In this document: positions 16,672 to 26,700 of the stretch, piece after piece
How positions within the stretch are numbered: position 1 is the stretch's first letter
Layout: every line of letters begins with the position of its first letter
Source: Clostridia bacterium
GTDB taxonomy: Bacteria > Bacillota > Clostridia > Oscillospirales > Acutalibacteraceae
Direction: 5' to 3'
Assembly: GCA_017625095.1 (NCBI GenBank)
Contig: JAGALQ010000040.1
Location: 1-64,000 of the forward strand
Length of the DNA stretch: 64,000 nt
The notes under the pieces: generated by a model
Database searches by the model: none
Told to the model about the DNA's origin: nothing
The model's input: only the letters and a program-made list of their open reading frames with translations
Position numbers and translations under genes: made by a program

Positions 16672-16707
16672 TTGCAATATCAATATTATACGATTATAAT
16701 ATTGATA
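16672..16707 (+). promoter_or_regulatory. Promoter with a perfect 13-bp dyad over the -10 region
   Basis: TTGCAA (16672-16677), a 17-base spacer and TATAAT (16695-16700). TATCAATATTATA (16678-16690) and TATAATATTGATA (16695-16707) are perfect inverted repeats separated by CGAT. The right arm covers the -10 box, which is the layout of a repressor operator. Confidence 0.65.
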
Positions 16708-16723
16708 GAACGGAGGGGATAAT

Positions 16724-17134
16724 ATGTGGCTTGGATATTTGGTTTTTGGCGTTGGCGGAGCGCTTTTTATTACGATGGCTCTGGTAAGAATTATTCAGAT
16801 GAAGCGTTGCACAGAAGTTGTTGACGGCTGGTTTCTTGATACTGTAAGAGTATTTAATGTCAGATACCATACAACAAAGGCAAAGTTTTTCTACGTGTAT
16901 GACGGCAAGGAATATTATGGTTTGACTGATCTTGGAATCAGTATGAAGCAGATGAACGAGTTTTCTAAAAGCTTCAAATATACTCTGTTTGTAAACCCCA
17001 AAAATCCAAAGAAATTTGCCTATGATAAGAAGTTGACAATAGGGAACGAAATTATTCCGTTAATTATGGGTGCTGTATTATTGTTAATCCCTCTTGCAAT
17101 CAAAATTTGGTTGGATTCTTATCGATATTTCTGA
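16724..17134 (+). CDS. Small membrane protein, two helices with a beta-rich middle
   Basis: A 136-aa protein. It has an N-terminal membrane helix (residues 1-24), a charged middle of about 80 residues and a second helix near 108-128. The middle (AKFFYVYDGKEYYGLTDLG then TLFVNPKNPKKFAY) resembles DUF3592-type membrane proteins, in which a beta domain lies between two helices. The start follows CGGAGGGG at good spacing. It is transcribed alone from a promoter carrying a perfect dyad, and a strong terminator follows directly. No biochemical function is known to me. Confidence 0.65.
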   Translation: MWLGYLVFGVGGALFITMALVRIIQMKRCTEVVDGWFLDTVRVFNVRYHTTKAKFFYVYDGKEYYGLTDLGISMKQMNEFSKSFKYTLFVNPKNPKKFAYDKKLTIGNEIIPLIMGAVLLLIPLAIKIWLDSYRYF

Positions 17135-17140
17135 TTATTA

Positions 17141-17180
17141 AAAAAGAGCGATGAAACCGTAAAGTTTCATCGCTCTTTTT
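17141..17180. terminator. Bidirectional intrinsic terminator
   Basis: AAAAAGAGCGATGAAAC and GTTTCATCGCTCTTTTT form a 17-bp stem around CGTAAA. T-runs occur on both strands, so it can end the plus-strand gene at 16724 and the minus-strand pur operon coming from 17359. Confidence 0.9.
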
Positions 17181-17200
17181 GTGTATATCTATTCTGCTTT

Positions 17201-17272
17201 GTCATTCTGAGCGAAGCGAAGAATCTTTGTGAATTGCATAAGATTCTTCGTCGTTTAACTCCTCAGAATGAC
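17201..17272. repeat. CATTCTGA-type palindromic repeat
   Basis: Ends GTCATTCTGAG and CTCAGAATGAC are perfect 11-bp inverted repeats, with AAGAATCTT and AAGATTCTTC inside. The same family appears in decayed form at 279-346. The remainder of the gap 17135-17358 shows no gene. Confidence 0.7.
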
Positions 17273-17358
17273 ATTATAACTTGGTGTGTTGTAAGTTACC
17301 TCGTTGCCTCAATGTGCTTGGAAATATCCTATTAATTGAGGTATTGCGTCTGATGCAA

Positions 17359-18909
17359 TCAGTGTTTGAAATGACGCATACCGCAGAATACCATTGCGAT
17401 ACCTGCTTCGTTACAAGCCTTGATTGAGTCTTCGTCACGGATTGAGCCGCCCGGCTGAATGATAGCTGTAATGCCTGCTGCCTGAGCTGCCTTTACGCAG
17501 TCATCAAACGGGAAGAATGCGTCGCTGCCCATAACGCTGCCCTTCGCCTTATCGCCGGCGTACTTGATAGCAAGCTCAAGTGCTGTGATACGGTTTGTCT
17601 GGCCGGGGCCGATACCTGTTGTAGCGTTATCCTTTGCAAGTGCAATGCCGTTGGATTTGGTGTGCTTTACAACCTTCCATACGAACATAAGCTGCTTCAT
17701 TTCTTCTTCTGTGGGCTTTCTGTCTGTAACGCAAACGATGTCCTCTTCGTTGAGAAGCTCTGTGTCAAGCTCCTGAACAAGCAGACCGCCTGCAACCTTC
17801 TTCATATCAACAAGACCCTTCTTGTTGGAGTCTGCAAGGTTGGGAAGCTCGAGAAGACGGATGTTCTTCTTAGCTGTGAGAATCTCAAGTGCCTTCTCGG
17901 AGAATTTGGGAGCAATGATAATCTCAAGGAAGATCTTTGCAAGTTCGTTAGCTGTTTCCTCGTCAACCTCTCTGTTGAGTGCGACGATGCCGCCGAAGAT
18001 TGAAACGGGGTCAGCATTGTATGCGTTGAGATATGCCTCGTGAATTGTCTTGCCGATACCTACACCGCAGGGGTTAGCGTGCTTAACACCGACAGCAACA
18101 GGCTCGTCGAAACCAAATTCCTTGATGATGTCAAGTGCACCGTTAGCGTCGTTGATGTTGTTATAGCTGAGCTCTTTGCCGTGAAGCTGCTTTGCTGCGG
18201 AAAGAACGTTGTCAGCAGCACCGACCTCTGTGTAGAATGCAGCCTTCTGGTGCGGATTTTCGCCGTAGCGCATATCCTGAACCTTCTCGAAGGTCATTGT
18301 GAAGCAATTTGCAAACGGATCTTCGCCGCGCTGTTTTCTGAGGTATGTGTTGATCATTGAATCGTAGTTGGCTGTGTGCTCAAATACCTTGCCTGCAAGC
18401 TTGAATTTTGTCTCTCTGCTCGGTGCACCGTTTGCTTTGTACTCTTCAATAACAGTTGCATAGTCAGCAGGGTCAACAATAACAGCAACGTCCTGCCAGT
18501 TTTTAGCAGCAGCACGGATCATTGTCGGGCCGCCGATGTCAATGTTTTCAATAGCGTCCTCAAGTGTAACGTCGGGCTTGAGGATTGTCTGCTTGAAGGG
18601 GTAGAGGTTGATTGCAACAACGTCAATCGGTGTAACATCAAGCTTTTCAAGCTGCTCCATATGCTCGGGGTTGGAACGCATTGCAAGGATACCTGCGTGT
18701 ACCATCGGGTGGAGAGTTTTTACTCTGCCGTCAAGGCACTCAGGGAAACCTGTGATATCGGAAACCTGTGTGCAGGGGATGCCTGCATCAGCAACAGCCT
18801 TTGCTGTGCCGCCTGTTGATACTATTTCAAAACCGAGCTCATTAAGCTCTTTTGCAAATTCAACAATTCCTGTCTTGTCTGAAACGCTGAGAAGTGCTCT
18901 TTTCTTCAT
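17359..18909 (-). CDS. purH: Bifunctional AICAR transformylase / IMP cyclohydrolase
   Basis: A 516-aa protein catalysing the last two steps of de novo purine synthesis: formylation of AICAR and ring closure to IMP. The N-terminal MGS-like cyclohydrolase domain starts [20 protein letters not shown] and contains [13 protein letters not shown] sequence ([18 protein letters not shown]). The C-terminal transformylase domain has the catalytic Lys-His in [12 protein letters not shown] and the GPGQTNR segment. Full family length. The start is the ATG behind AGGAGGATAATCC; a longer in-frame extension lies over the purN end and is rejected. It is last in the pur operon, 20 bases after purN. Confidence 0.95.
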   Translation of the reverse strand: MKKRALLSVSDKTGIVEFAKELNELGFEIVSTGGTAKAVADAGIPCTQVSDITGFPECLDGRVKTLHPMVHAGILAMRSNPEHMEQLEKLDVTPIDVVAINLYPFKQTILKPDVTLEDAIENIDIGGPTMIRAAAKNWQDVAVIVDPADYATVIEEYKANGAPSRETKFKLAGKVFEHTANYDSMINTYLRKQRGEDPFANCFTMTFEKVQDMRYGENPHQKAAFYTEVGAADNVLSAAKQLHGKELSYNNINDANGALDIIKEFGFDEPVAVGVKHANPCGVGIGKTIHEAYLNAYNADPVSIFGGIVALNREVDEETANELAKIFLEIIIAPKFSEKALEILTAKKNIRLLELPNLADSNKKGLVDMKKVAGGLLVQELDTELLNEEDIVCVTDRKPTEEEMKQLMFVWKVVKHTKSNGIALAKDNATTGIGPGQTNRITALELAIKYAGDKAKGSVMGSDAFFPFDDCVKAAQAAGITAIIQPGGSIRDEDSIKACNEAGIAMVFCGMRHFKH

Positions 18910-18929
18910 CTGGATTATCCTCCTTGAAT

Positions 18930-19520
18930 TTACTTTCTCTCTTCGCACAGCTTTGCGACCGCTGCGGGAAGAATTTTCCATTCTGCCTGTTCCATAACTC
19001 TTCGCTGAAGTATTTCGGGTGTGTCGCCGTCAAGTACGTCAACAGCCTTTTGTGCGATAATTCTGCCGCCGTCGGGAATTTCGTTGACAAAATGAACGGT
19101 TGCGCCCGTAACCTTAACGCCTTTTTCAAGTGCAGCTTCGTGGACTTTAAGTCCGTAGAAGCCTTTGCCGCAGAAAGAGGGGATGAGGGCAGGATGAACA
19201 TTTATGATTTTTTCGGGATATTTTTCAATTATCTTTTCGCTGAGTATTGTCATAAAGCCTGCAAGCACAATGAGGTCTGCTTCAGCTGCCTCAAGTTCTG
19301 CCAAAAGAGCTGTTTCAAACTCTTCTGCAGTCTTGCCCTTGCGTTCTATTACAACACCCTCTACACCTGCATTTTTTGCACGCTCAAGCGCATATGCACC
19401 TGCAGCGCTTGAGATAACACGCACAAATTCGCCGTGCGGAATCTGACCCGCTGCCTTTGCATCGAGCAGAGCCTGAAGGTTAGTGCCGCCGCCTGATACG
19501 AGGACAACTATGTTCAGCAT
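18930..19520 (-). CDS. purN: Phosphoribosylglycinamide formyltransferase
   Basis: A 196-aa enzyme that transfers a formyl group from 10-formyl-tetrahydrofolate to GAR, the third step of purine synthesis. Visible motifs are the N-terminal [14 protein letters not shown] phosphate loop, [11 protein letters not shown] carrying the catalytic Asn and His, and [13 protein letters not shown] carrying the catalytic Asp. Normal length for the folate-dependent type. The start overlaps the last seven bases of purM, which implies translational coupling. Confidence 0.95.
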   Translation of the reverse strand: MLNIVVLVSGGGTNLQALLDAKAAGQIPHGEFVRVISSAAGAYALERAKNAGVEGVVIERKGKTAEEFETALLAELEAAEADLIVLAGFMTILSEKIIEKYPEKIINVHPALIPSFCGKGFYGLKVHEAALEKGVKVTGATVHFVNEIPDGGRIIAQKAVDVLDGDTPEILQRRVMEQAEWKILPAAVAKLCEERK

Positions 19521-20548
19521 ATGTCAACACCCTTTTCGCCAGCGACAACCTCACCGATAATGTGAGCCTTTTCGCCGATTGCGTTGACAGCTCTTACAGC
19601 CTCGTCAGCCTTGTCAGCAGAAACAGCAACACAGAGACCAACACCCATATTGAATGTGTTGAACATATCTCTCTCGGGGATACCCTCGGAAGCAAGAAGA
19701 TTGAAGATTGGCTTCACGGGAACAGCCTTTTTCTCAATTTTTGCTCTCAGGTCGTTGCCGCTGAACATTCTCGGAATGTTCTCATAGAAACCGCCGCCTG
19801 TGATGTGAGAGATGCCGTGAATCTTGCATACATCCTTGATAGCGGAAATTGTCTTTACATAAATCTTTGTGGGAGTTATGAGCTCTTCACCGAGTGTCTT
19901 GCCAAGCTCATCAACGTAGATTGAAAGTCTCTCGGGAGAAACGTTGAATGCTTTTCTTACAAGAGAGAAGCCGTTTGAGTGAACACCTGATGATTCAACA
20001 CCGATAAGTACGTCGCCTGCCTGAATGCTCTTGCCGTCGATGATATCCTTACGGTCTGCAAGACCTACGCAGAAGCCTGCAAGATCGTATTCATCGTTTG
20101 TGTAAATGCCGGGCATTTCAGCTGTTTCGCCGCCTACAAGTGCACAGCCTGCCTGAACACAACCGTCAGCAACACCGCTTACAATTGCGGCAACCTTTTC
20201 GGGGATGTTCTTTGCGACAGATATGTAGTCGAGGAAGAAGAGGGGCTTTGCGCCTGAACAAGCAACGTCATTTGCGCACATAGCAACACAGTCAATACCG
20301 ACAGTGTTGTGAATATCCATCATAAATGCAATCTTGAGCTTTGTACCTACACCGTCTGTGCCGGAGACAAGTACGGGCTCGCTGATACCTGTGAGGTTGG
20401 GGATGAACATACCGCCGAAACCGCCGATTTCATCAGCGACACCGGGGATTCTTGTGCGTTCAACGTGTGACTTCATAAGCTTAACAGCCTCGTAGCCCTT
20501 TGTTACGTCAACGCCTGCTTCTTTGTAGCTGTTTGAATAACTTTCCAT
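19514..20548 (-). CDS. purM: Phosphoribosylformylglycinamidine cyclo-ligase (AIR synthetase)
   Basis: A 344-aa ATP-dependent enzyme that closes the imidazole ring of AIR. The family start [19 protein letters not shown], the ligand-binding [15 protein letters not shown] and the [12 protein letters not shown] motif are all present, as is the [14 protein letters not shown] stretch. Length agrees with the family. It starts 20 bases after the purF end and overlaps purN by seven bases, so both genes depend on read-through across the frameshifted purF message. Confidence 0.95.
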   Translation of the reverse strand: MESYSNSYKEAGVDVTKGYEAVKLMKSHVERTRIPGVADEIGGFGGMFIPNLTGISEPVLVSGTDGVGTKLKIAFMMDIHNTVGIDCVAMCANDVACSGAKPLFFLDYISVAKNIPEKVAAIVSGVADGCVQAGCALVGGETAEMPGIYTNDEYDLAGFCVGLADRKDIIDGKSIQAGDVLIGVESSGVHSNGFSLVRKAFNVSPERLSIYVDELGKTLGEELITPTKIYVKTISAIKDVCKIHGISHITGGGFYENIPRMFSGNDLRAKIEKKAVPVKPIFNLLASEGIPERDMFNTFNMGVGLCVAVSADKADEAVRAVNAIGEKAHIIGEVVAGEKGVDIC

Positions 20549-20568
20549 AGCTAAAGCTCTCCTTTATA

Positions 20569-21992
20569 TTAAGTGATTTTTTTACTGTATTTATCGACGA
20601 AGTTTTCGCCTGTTACGTCTACCGGGTAATCTCCGGTGAAGCAAGCACTGCAAAAATCAACGCCTGAATTTTCTGCTACCTTCATCATTGAATCAAGGCT
20701 GAGATAGCCGAGTGAATCCGCACCGATGAAACGGCAGATTTCATCAATATCAAGCTTGCAAGCTATAAGCTTGTCCTTGGAACTGATATCTGTGCCGAAG
20801 TAGCAGGGATTAATGAACGGGGGAGAGGAGATTCTCATATGAATTTCCTTTGCGCCTGCATCCCTGAGCTTTTTGATAAGCTTTGCGCAGGTAGTGCCTC
20901 TGACAATTGAATCGTCAACAAGCACGATTCTTTGCCTGCAATTTCGTTGCCGAGTGGGTTGAGTTTTATCTGTACAGAGCGTTCACGCTGTTTTTGCGTT
21001 GTCTGTATGAACGTTCTGCCGATGTATCTGTTTTTGATAAGTCCGAGTCCGAAAGGAATGCCAGACTGGTTAGCATATCCGATTGCCGCGTCAATTCCCG
21101 AATCGGGAACACCTGCTACAACATCTGCTTCAACAGGATGCTCGATTGCAAGGAACTTACCTGCATTAAGTCTTGAGCGGTGAACACTTGCGCCGTCAAT
21201 AACTGAGTCGGGTCTTGCCAGATAAACGTGCTCGAATATGCACATCGCAGATTTCTGACCGCAGTTATCAGTGTTGCTGTATACAGCTTCGTTAGTAATG
21301 ATAAGAATTTCACCCGGTTTGATGTCGCGTATAAATTCGCCGCCGATGCTCTGTATTGCGCAGGATTCGGAAGCTATTACATAAGAATCGCCGAGTTTGC
21401 CGTAACATAAGGGACGGAAGCCTTTAGGATCGCGTACGGCAATAAGCTTGTGAGGTGTCATAAGGATGAATGAATATGCACCTTCAAGCTCGCGCATAGC
21501 CTGCGAAATAGCAGTTTCGATGTTCTGCGTGTTGAGCCTGTATCTTGCAATCAGGTGAACTATCATTTCGGCGTTGCTGTTTGTCTGGAAGACAGAGCCG
21601 TTTGATTCAAGCTTTTGTCTGAGCTTTGCCGTGCTGACAAGCGCACCGTTGTTGGCGATGGATATTGAACCCTTTTCATAGCTCATAACCATTGGTTGAG
21701 AGTTGATTTCGTCCTCTTCGCCCTGTGCGGAGTATCGCACGTGACCAAGTGCAACGTCACCTTTGCCGTTAGCTGTAAGTGCGGCAAGCTTGTCTTTGTT
21801 GAATACGTCGGGCACGGTGCCGGGCTCGGTTATGCAGTCAACAGTCTGGTCGTTGCGTACTGCGATACCACAGCTTACCTGACCGCGGTGCTGCAGAGCA
21901 TATAGTGCGAGGTAGGTTTCTTGTGCTGCGTCGTGTTCGCGGTTGCGGTTAAATATACCGAATACGCCGCATTCTTCGTGGATTGAAGACAT
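20569..21992 (-). pseudogene. purF: Amidophosphoribosyltransferase PurF, split by a one-base frameshift
   Basis: PurF commits PRPP to purine synthesis. The upstream frame (21992 to about 20930) has the short propeptide followed by the nucleophile Cys in HEECGVFGIF, the glutaminase domain, and the transferase domain up to NRYIGRTFIQTTQKQRER and NEIAGK. The reading then shifts: the correct continuation, VDDSIVRGTTCAKLIKKL (PRPP loop) through to the C-terminus, lies in the next frame down to 20569. One base is missing near 20930-20933, where minus-strand GGCAAAGAATC would read correctly as GGCAAAAGAATC. Restoring it gives 474 aa, the normal length. Both halves are otherwise well conserved, so this is a very recent mutation or a sequencing or assembly error in an A-run. 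Confidence 0.9.
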
Positions 21993-22014
21993 ATTGTTAC
22001 CTCCCGTAAAGGAA

Positions 22015-22512
22015 TCAGAGTGAAGCTACCTGAGCAGCGAGAGCAGCATCTTTTTCAAGTACCTTCTCTGCCATATCTTTCTTCATCTGTTCAAGTGCCT
22101 GAGCAAGTGAGGGCTCGCTGAGTGCAAGCATCTGTACTGCGAGGATAGCAGCGTTTTCTGCGCCGTCAATAGCAACTGTTGCAACGGGGATGCCTGCAGG
22201 CATCTGCACTGTTGCAAGAAGAGCATCAAGTCCGTCAAGTGTGGATGATTTGACGGGAATGCCGATTACGGGGAGAGTTGTGTGAGCAGCAAGAACACCG
22301 CCGAGGTGTGCTGCCTTGCCTGCTGCGGCAATAATTACGCCGAAGCCGTTAGCTGCTGCGTTCTTTGAAAATTCTGCAGCTGCGTCAGGTGTTCTGTGAG
22401 CGGACGTAACGTGTGCCTCACATTCTACACCGAACTCTCTGAGCTTTTTGATAGCCTTTCCGACTACGGGCAGATCACTGTCACTACCCATTACAATTGC
22501 AACTTTTTTCAT
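22015..22512 (-). CDS. purE: 5-(carboxyamino)imidazole ribonucleotide mutase, class I PurE
   Basis: A 165-aa enzyme that moves the carboxyl group on N5-CAIR to make CAIR. Family motifs are [10 protein letters not shown] at the start, HVTSAHRTP with the catalytic His, [16 protein letters not shown] and [18 protein letters not shown]. The ATG has only a weak ribosome site (GAGGTAAT upstream). It is the first gene of the operon purE-F-M-N-H, 22 bases before purF, and lies behind a leader with a terminator-like hairpin. purC, purL, purD and purK are not in this window. Confidence 0.95.
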   Translation of the reverse strand: MKKVAIVMGSDSDLPVVGKAIKKLREFGVECEAHVTSAHRTPDAAAEFSKNAAANGFGVIIAAAGKAAHLGGVLAAHTTLPVIGIPVKSSTLDGLDALLATVQMPAGIPVATVAIDGAENAAILAVQMLALSEPSLAQALEQMKKDMAEKVLEKDAALAAQVASL

Positions 22513-22530
22513 AGCTGATTACCTCGTTTT

Positions 22531-22648
22531 TAAAAAGATTAAGGCTGTCGAACCTGATAGGAACAACAGCCATAATGTTCATAATTGACAGAATTCGACA
22601 ATGCGGCAAGGTGCGAAAACGGATACAGTGTGAATAATACGCATTGTC
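22531..22648 (-). promoter_or_regulatory. Structured leader with terminator hairpin before purE
   Basis: On the minus strand three pairings compete. Stem A is GACAATGCG (22640-22648) with CGCATTGTC (22597-22605). A terminator-like hairpin is GGCTGTTG...CGACAGCC (22571 down to 22543) followed by TTAATCTTTTT. An antiterminator pairs TGTCGAA (22594-22600) with TTCGACA (22546-22552), using the 3' halves of both other stems. This is the logic of an attenuator or riboswitch. It does not match the purine or ykkC-type riboswitch cores I know. Confidence 0.55.
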
Positions 22649-22676
22649 GCCACATCCTTCTTTCAATAATAAATAT

Positions 22677-22705
22677 ATTTTAGATTATTTTAGTTAATTT
22701 TTCAA
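22677..22705 (-). promoter_or_regulatory. SigA-type promoter of the pur operon
   Basis: On the minus strand: TTGAAA (22700-22705), a 17-base spacer and TAAAAT (22677-22682). The leader before purE would be about 155 bases. Confidence 0.7.
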
Positions 22706-22809
22706 GACCTAAAAATATGTTTTTATATTTTCTACATATATATGTATATATCAGTCTGCGGACACATCATTTTGGTGATTATAACCATTTAAATCAGGGA
22801 GACGATAAA

Positions 22810-23361
22810 ATGAAAAAAATATGTCTTTTGTTTATTTCAGTAATTATTTGTCTGGCGATAACATCGTGTATGCGTATAGGTGAAAAAGACAGTACGGATT
22901 TTTTTAGCGAAATGATAAGGCGCGGATATAAATGTAATGTTGTTGAAACTCAAAGTGAAGATTTAATGAAAGAAAGCTGTTATGTTGATAGTTTTAAGCT
23001 TTCGGTTTTTTCTGACGTTAACGGGAAGCTTGTACGCGTAAGTTTAACTTACAGTCAAAACGACAGTTCAGGTTTTGTTGAATTGGCTGAAGATGCAGTC
23101 GGTGCATTCTGCGGATTTGAAAGTGAGCAGATAAATTCTGTTTTTTCGGCGCTTGGTATAGTATCTGATCTTCCTTTTGACAGTGGCGGTGTCAGACGCT
23201 GTGATACACAGTGGTACGGTTTTTCGTTCGTTTGCGATAAAGTGGGTGGTACGCTTGTTGCAGAAAATTACCGCCTAAGGCCGACAAGCGTACCCGAAGT
23301 TACAATCAATACTACAGTGCCTTTTATTTCATTTCCTTCATCTGAAAAAGCCTCGCCTTGA
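22810..23361 (+). CDS. Small lipoprotein of unknown function
   Basis: A 183-aa protein with a lipoprotein signal: MKKICLLFISVIICLAITSC has a lipobox (AITSC) with Cys at residue 20. The mature part is about 160 residues with DSTDFFSEMIRRGYKCNVVE near the start and no recognised domain. The start is set by GGGAGAC before the ATG at 22810; the longer in-frame extension runs through the divergent promoter region. The 3' end overlaps the convergent ylmC-like gene by 24 bases. It is probably membrane-anchored outside the cell. Confidence 0.7.
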   Translation: MKKICLLFISVIICLAITSCMRIGEKDSTDFFSEMIRRGYKCNVVETQSEDLMKESCYVDSFKLSVFSDVNGKLVRVSLTYSQNDSSGFVELAEDAVGAFCGFESEQINSVFSALGIVSDLPFDSGGVRRCDTQWYGFSFVCDKVGGTLVAENYRLRPTSVPEVTINTTVPFISFPSSEKASP

Positions 23362-23622
23362 GCAGTTTCTCTGCGGACCTGCAGGTGGTGTGAAGCAGAC
23401 GAGTATGATGTCGTCACCTATGACGTCAACATCGCACCACGGCACACGCAGATCGTGGTCGCAGGCATAGGGTGAAAACATTCTTCCTCCTCTGCATACG
23501 ATGATGTTTATTACCTGACCGCTGCAGGCATCAATCTCAACGTCGCATACGTGCCCCAGCCTGCAACCGTCCTTTTTGTTTATAACTTCTTTGGTTCTCA
23601 GATTGGCAATGCAGTGCTGCAT
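23338..23622 (-). CDS. YlmC/YmxH family PRC-barrel sporulation protein
   Basis: A 94-aa protein of PRC-barrel type. The family pattern is a short beta barrel with LRTKEVINKKDGCRLGHVCD and a DVEIDACSGQVINIIV turn, followed by a VIGDDIILV strand. YlmC/YmxH proteins are conserved in endospore formers and linked to sporulation, but their mechanism is not defined. The C-terminus has an Arg/Cys-rich tail (GPQRNCSRRGFFR) that extends past the usual core and accounts for the overlap with the lipoprotein gene. The start follows GAGGAGG. Confidence 0.85.
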   Translation of the reverse strand: MQHCIANLRTKEVINKKDGCRLGHVCDVEIDACSGQVINIIVCRGGRMFSPYACDHDLRVPWCDVDVIGDDIILVCFTPPAGPQRNCSRRGFFR

Positions 23623-23781
23623 TTTTAAGCCTCCTCAAGTTTGGTTTATACCGCTTTTTATGTTAAAACAGTACAAAAAATTATATGAAATTTCTAACAT
23701 AAAGTTGATATGTAAGTCTTTAAATTTACAATATATTGTGTTAAACTGTCCGTGATAATAAGTTCTTGAGGAGGATTTGTT

Positions 23782-26700
23782 TTGAACTTTCTGGTTGATA
23801 AGCTCCGTGTTTTTTTACCGGAGATTCAGAAGCTTGTTTTTTCCGAATCTGTTGAAATAACAGATTTTAAGTATCTGCCCTGCGGCTATAAGCCCAAGGG
23901 AAGTATGCCGCCTGCAGTTACGGATGAATGGCAGGATTTCGGCAAATATGACCGCTGGGGTGACGAGGTCGATTCTCACGCATGGTTTTATAAAAAGGTT
24001 ACTCTGCCCGAAAGTATGAAGGGTAAAACTGTAGAGTTTTATTTTGAAACAGGCAGCTATAATCAAGAGGTTAACCGTGACCCGCAGTTTACCGTTTATG
24101 TCAACGGCAGGCTGATGAATGGCGGCGATTCAAACCATCGCTATACAATGCTCAACGGCAGCGACGAATACGAAATTTATGTTTATGCTTATACCGGTAT
24201 GAACAGCTGCCGTCACAGCGTAGTCAGCAATCTTTTTGTTGTGGACGAGCTTTACAAGAAGCTTTATTACGATTTCAAAGTTCCTTACGATACACTCCGT
24301 CTTCTTAAGGATACAAGCAAGGAATATGCCGACATCCTTATGCACGTAAACACGGCACTGAATATGATCGATATGCGCGTGCCCGGCTCACCTGAGTGCA
24401 GAGAGTCATCACAAAAAGCTCTCGACTATATGCGCAATGAGTTTTACGGCAAATTCTGCAGTGAGCAGGAAGTTAACTGTATCTGCATCGGCCATACACA
24501 TATTGACGTTGCGTGGCTTTGGACTCTTGATCAGACAAGGGAGAAGACCGTGCGCTCCTTCTCAACTGTTGTTTCACTTATGAAGCAGTATCCCGAGTAT
24601 AAGTTTATGTCCTCGCAGGCTCAGCTTTACAAGTATCTCAAGGAGGAAGCTCCCGATGTATACGAGAATATCAGGCAGCTTGTAAAAGAGGGAAGATGGG
24701 AAGTTGAAGGCGCAATGTGGGTTGAGGCAGACTGTAACCTCACAAGCGGTGAAAGCCTTGTACGTCAGGTACTTTTCGGCAAGCGTTTCTTCAACAAAGA
24801 ATTCGGTGTTGACAGCAAGGTGCTCTGGCTACCCGACGTATTCGGCTACTCTGCAGCACTTCCGCAGATTCTCCGCAAGAGCGGTGTTGACAAGTTCGTA
24901 ACATCCAAAATCAGCTGGAACGAAACAAATATGATGCCTTACGATACGTTTATGTGGCGAGGTATCGATTCGACGGAGATATTCACTCATTTCCTCACCG
25001 CACAGACCACCGATCCCGACAGCACAATCCGCCGCAACACAACGTATAACGCAATGCTTGAGGCAAGCCTCGTAAAGGGTAGCTGGAACAGATATCAGCA
25101 GAAGCATATCAACAATGAGGTTATCATTACCTTCGGTCACGGTGATGGCGGCGGCGGTCCTACTCAGGGACACCTTGAGAATTATGAAAGATTCAAGCAC
25201 GGTATTCCCTCACTTCCCAACACAAAGATGGAGTTTGCAGGCGATTATCTTGAGCGTGTAAAGCAGCGTACAGAGAATAATCCGAAAATGCCACGTTGGG
25301 TAGGCGAGCTTTATCTTGAGTTCCACAGAGGTACATACACCTCCAATGCCTGCAACAAACGCTATAACAGAAAGAGCGAAATCCTCTATCAGAATATCGA
25401 GCTCTTTAGTGAGATCAACCGCCTTTATAATAAGAAGGCATATCCGCAGGAAAAAATCAACGAGGGTTGGGAGTGTATTCTTCTCAATCAGTTCCACGAT
25501 ATTATTCCAGGCTCATCAATCTATCAGGTTTATGAGGAGAGCACAAGACAGTATGAAGCTATCGGCGCAATGGGCAGAGGCTTGCTCAGTGAAGCACAGA
25601 GCGATATTGCCGCAAATATTGCTACCGACGGCGGTATAGCAGTATTCAATCCTCTTTCATTTACAAACAGCGGTGTTGTTGATGTTGATGGCGAAAAGAT
25701 TTACGTAAAGGATATTCCTGCAAAGGGATGGAAGGTTGTCAAAGGCAACGAGAGCGAAGGTGCCGTTGAAGCATCTGATAAAAAACTTGAAAACGCTTTC
25801 TTCACCGTTGAATTTGCTGACGATTACACAATCAGCCGTATTTATGACAAGCGTGCAGAACGTGAGGTGCTCAAAGCAGGCGAGCGTGCAAACGTTATTG
25901 AGGCTTATGAGGATTTCCCGAGAGAGTACGATGCGTGGGAGATTTCCGTATATTATAAAGAAAAGCGTTGGGAAATCAGCGACGTTAGCGCAGTCGAAAT
26001 GCTTGATGAGGGTGTTCGCAAGGGTATAAAGGTTACACGTAAGTTCTTCGATTCCGTAATCGAGCAGAAAATCTGGCTCTATGCCGATATGGATAAGATT
26101 GATTTTGATACAACGGCCGACTGGCATCAGGAGCACATCCTTGTCAAGGCTGCATTCCCTGTTGAAATCAATGCAGACAAGGCTACATACGAGATACAGT
26201 TCGGTAATGTTGAGCGACCCACACACGGTAACACAAGCTGGGATGCCGCAAAGTTTGAGGTATGCGCTCATAAATATGCCGATATTTCCGAGTGTGATTA
26301 CGGTGTAAGTATCCTTAACGACTGTAAGTACGGTCACGACATACACGACAGTGTTATCAGACTCACACTTCTCAAATGCGCAACTCATCCCAGCCCCAAG
26401 GCTGATAAGGGTCACCACGAGTTTATTTATTCACTTCGTCCTCACGAGGGCTCATTTACTCAGGCAGGCACCGTACAGCTCGCATATGACCTCAATAATC
26501 CGATGACTGCTGTCAGAATAGGTGCTCAGCAGGGTACTCTTCCCGAGTGCTACAGCTTTGTCAATGTTTCTCATGAAAATGTTGTTATCGACACCGTCAA
26601 GAAAGCTGAGGACAGCGACGAAACGGTTGTACGTATGTATGAAAGCTGGAACAAGCGCGTAAACGGCGCGAAGCTCACATTCGGCTTTGATATCAGCCGC

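Noticed and set aside
15274..17345. 14-bp perfect inverted repeat (AATACCTCAATTAA at 15274 and its complement at 17332) enclosing two genes
   Set aside because: In a 64-kb AT-leaning window several such 14-mer pairs are expected by chance over this distance. There are no transposase gene, target duplication or flanking scars to support a mobile unit.
20900..20960. Programmed ribosomal frameshift in purF
   Set aside because: There is no slippery heptamer with a following pseudoknot or internal Shine-Dalgarno at a suitable place, and PurF is not known to use recoding. Deletion or sequence error is simpler.
22484..22666. 60-codon open frame in the purE leader
   Set aside because: It overlaps the purE start, has no ribosome site, and its codons coincide with the stems of the leader. 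A leader-peptide attenuator is not excluded, but no codon run for a relevant amino acid is seen.
22513..22710. Purine (guanine/adenine) or PRPP/ykkC riboswitch before purE
   Set aside because: I looked for the purine aptamer core and for the ykkC conserved blocks on the minus strand and found neither. The leader is reported as an unassigned structure instead.
25657..26418. 253-codon minus-strand open frame inside the alpha-mannosidase gene
   Set aside because: Same reasoning: a shadow of the GH38 C-terminal domain, with no upstream signal and no recognisable motif.
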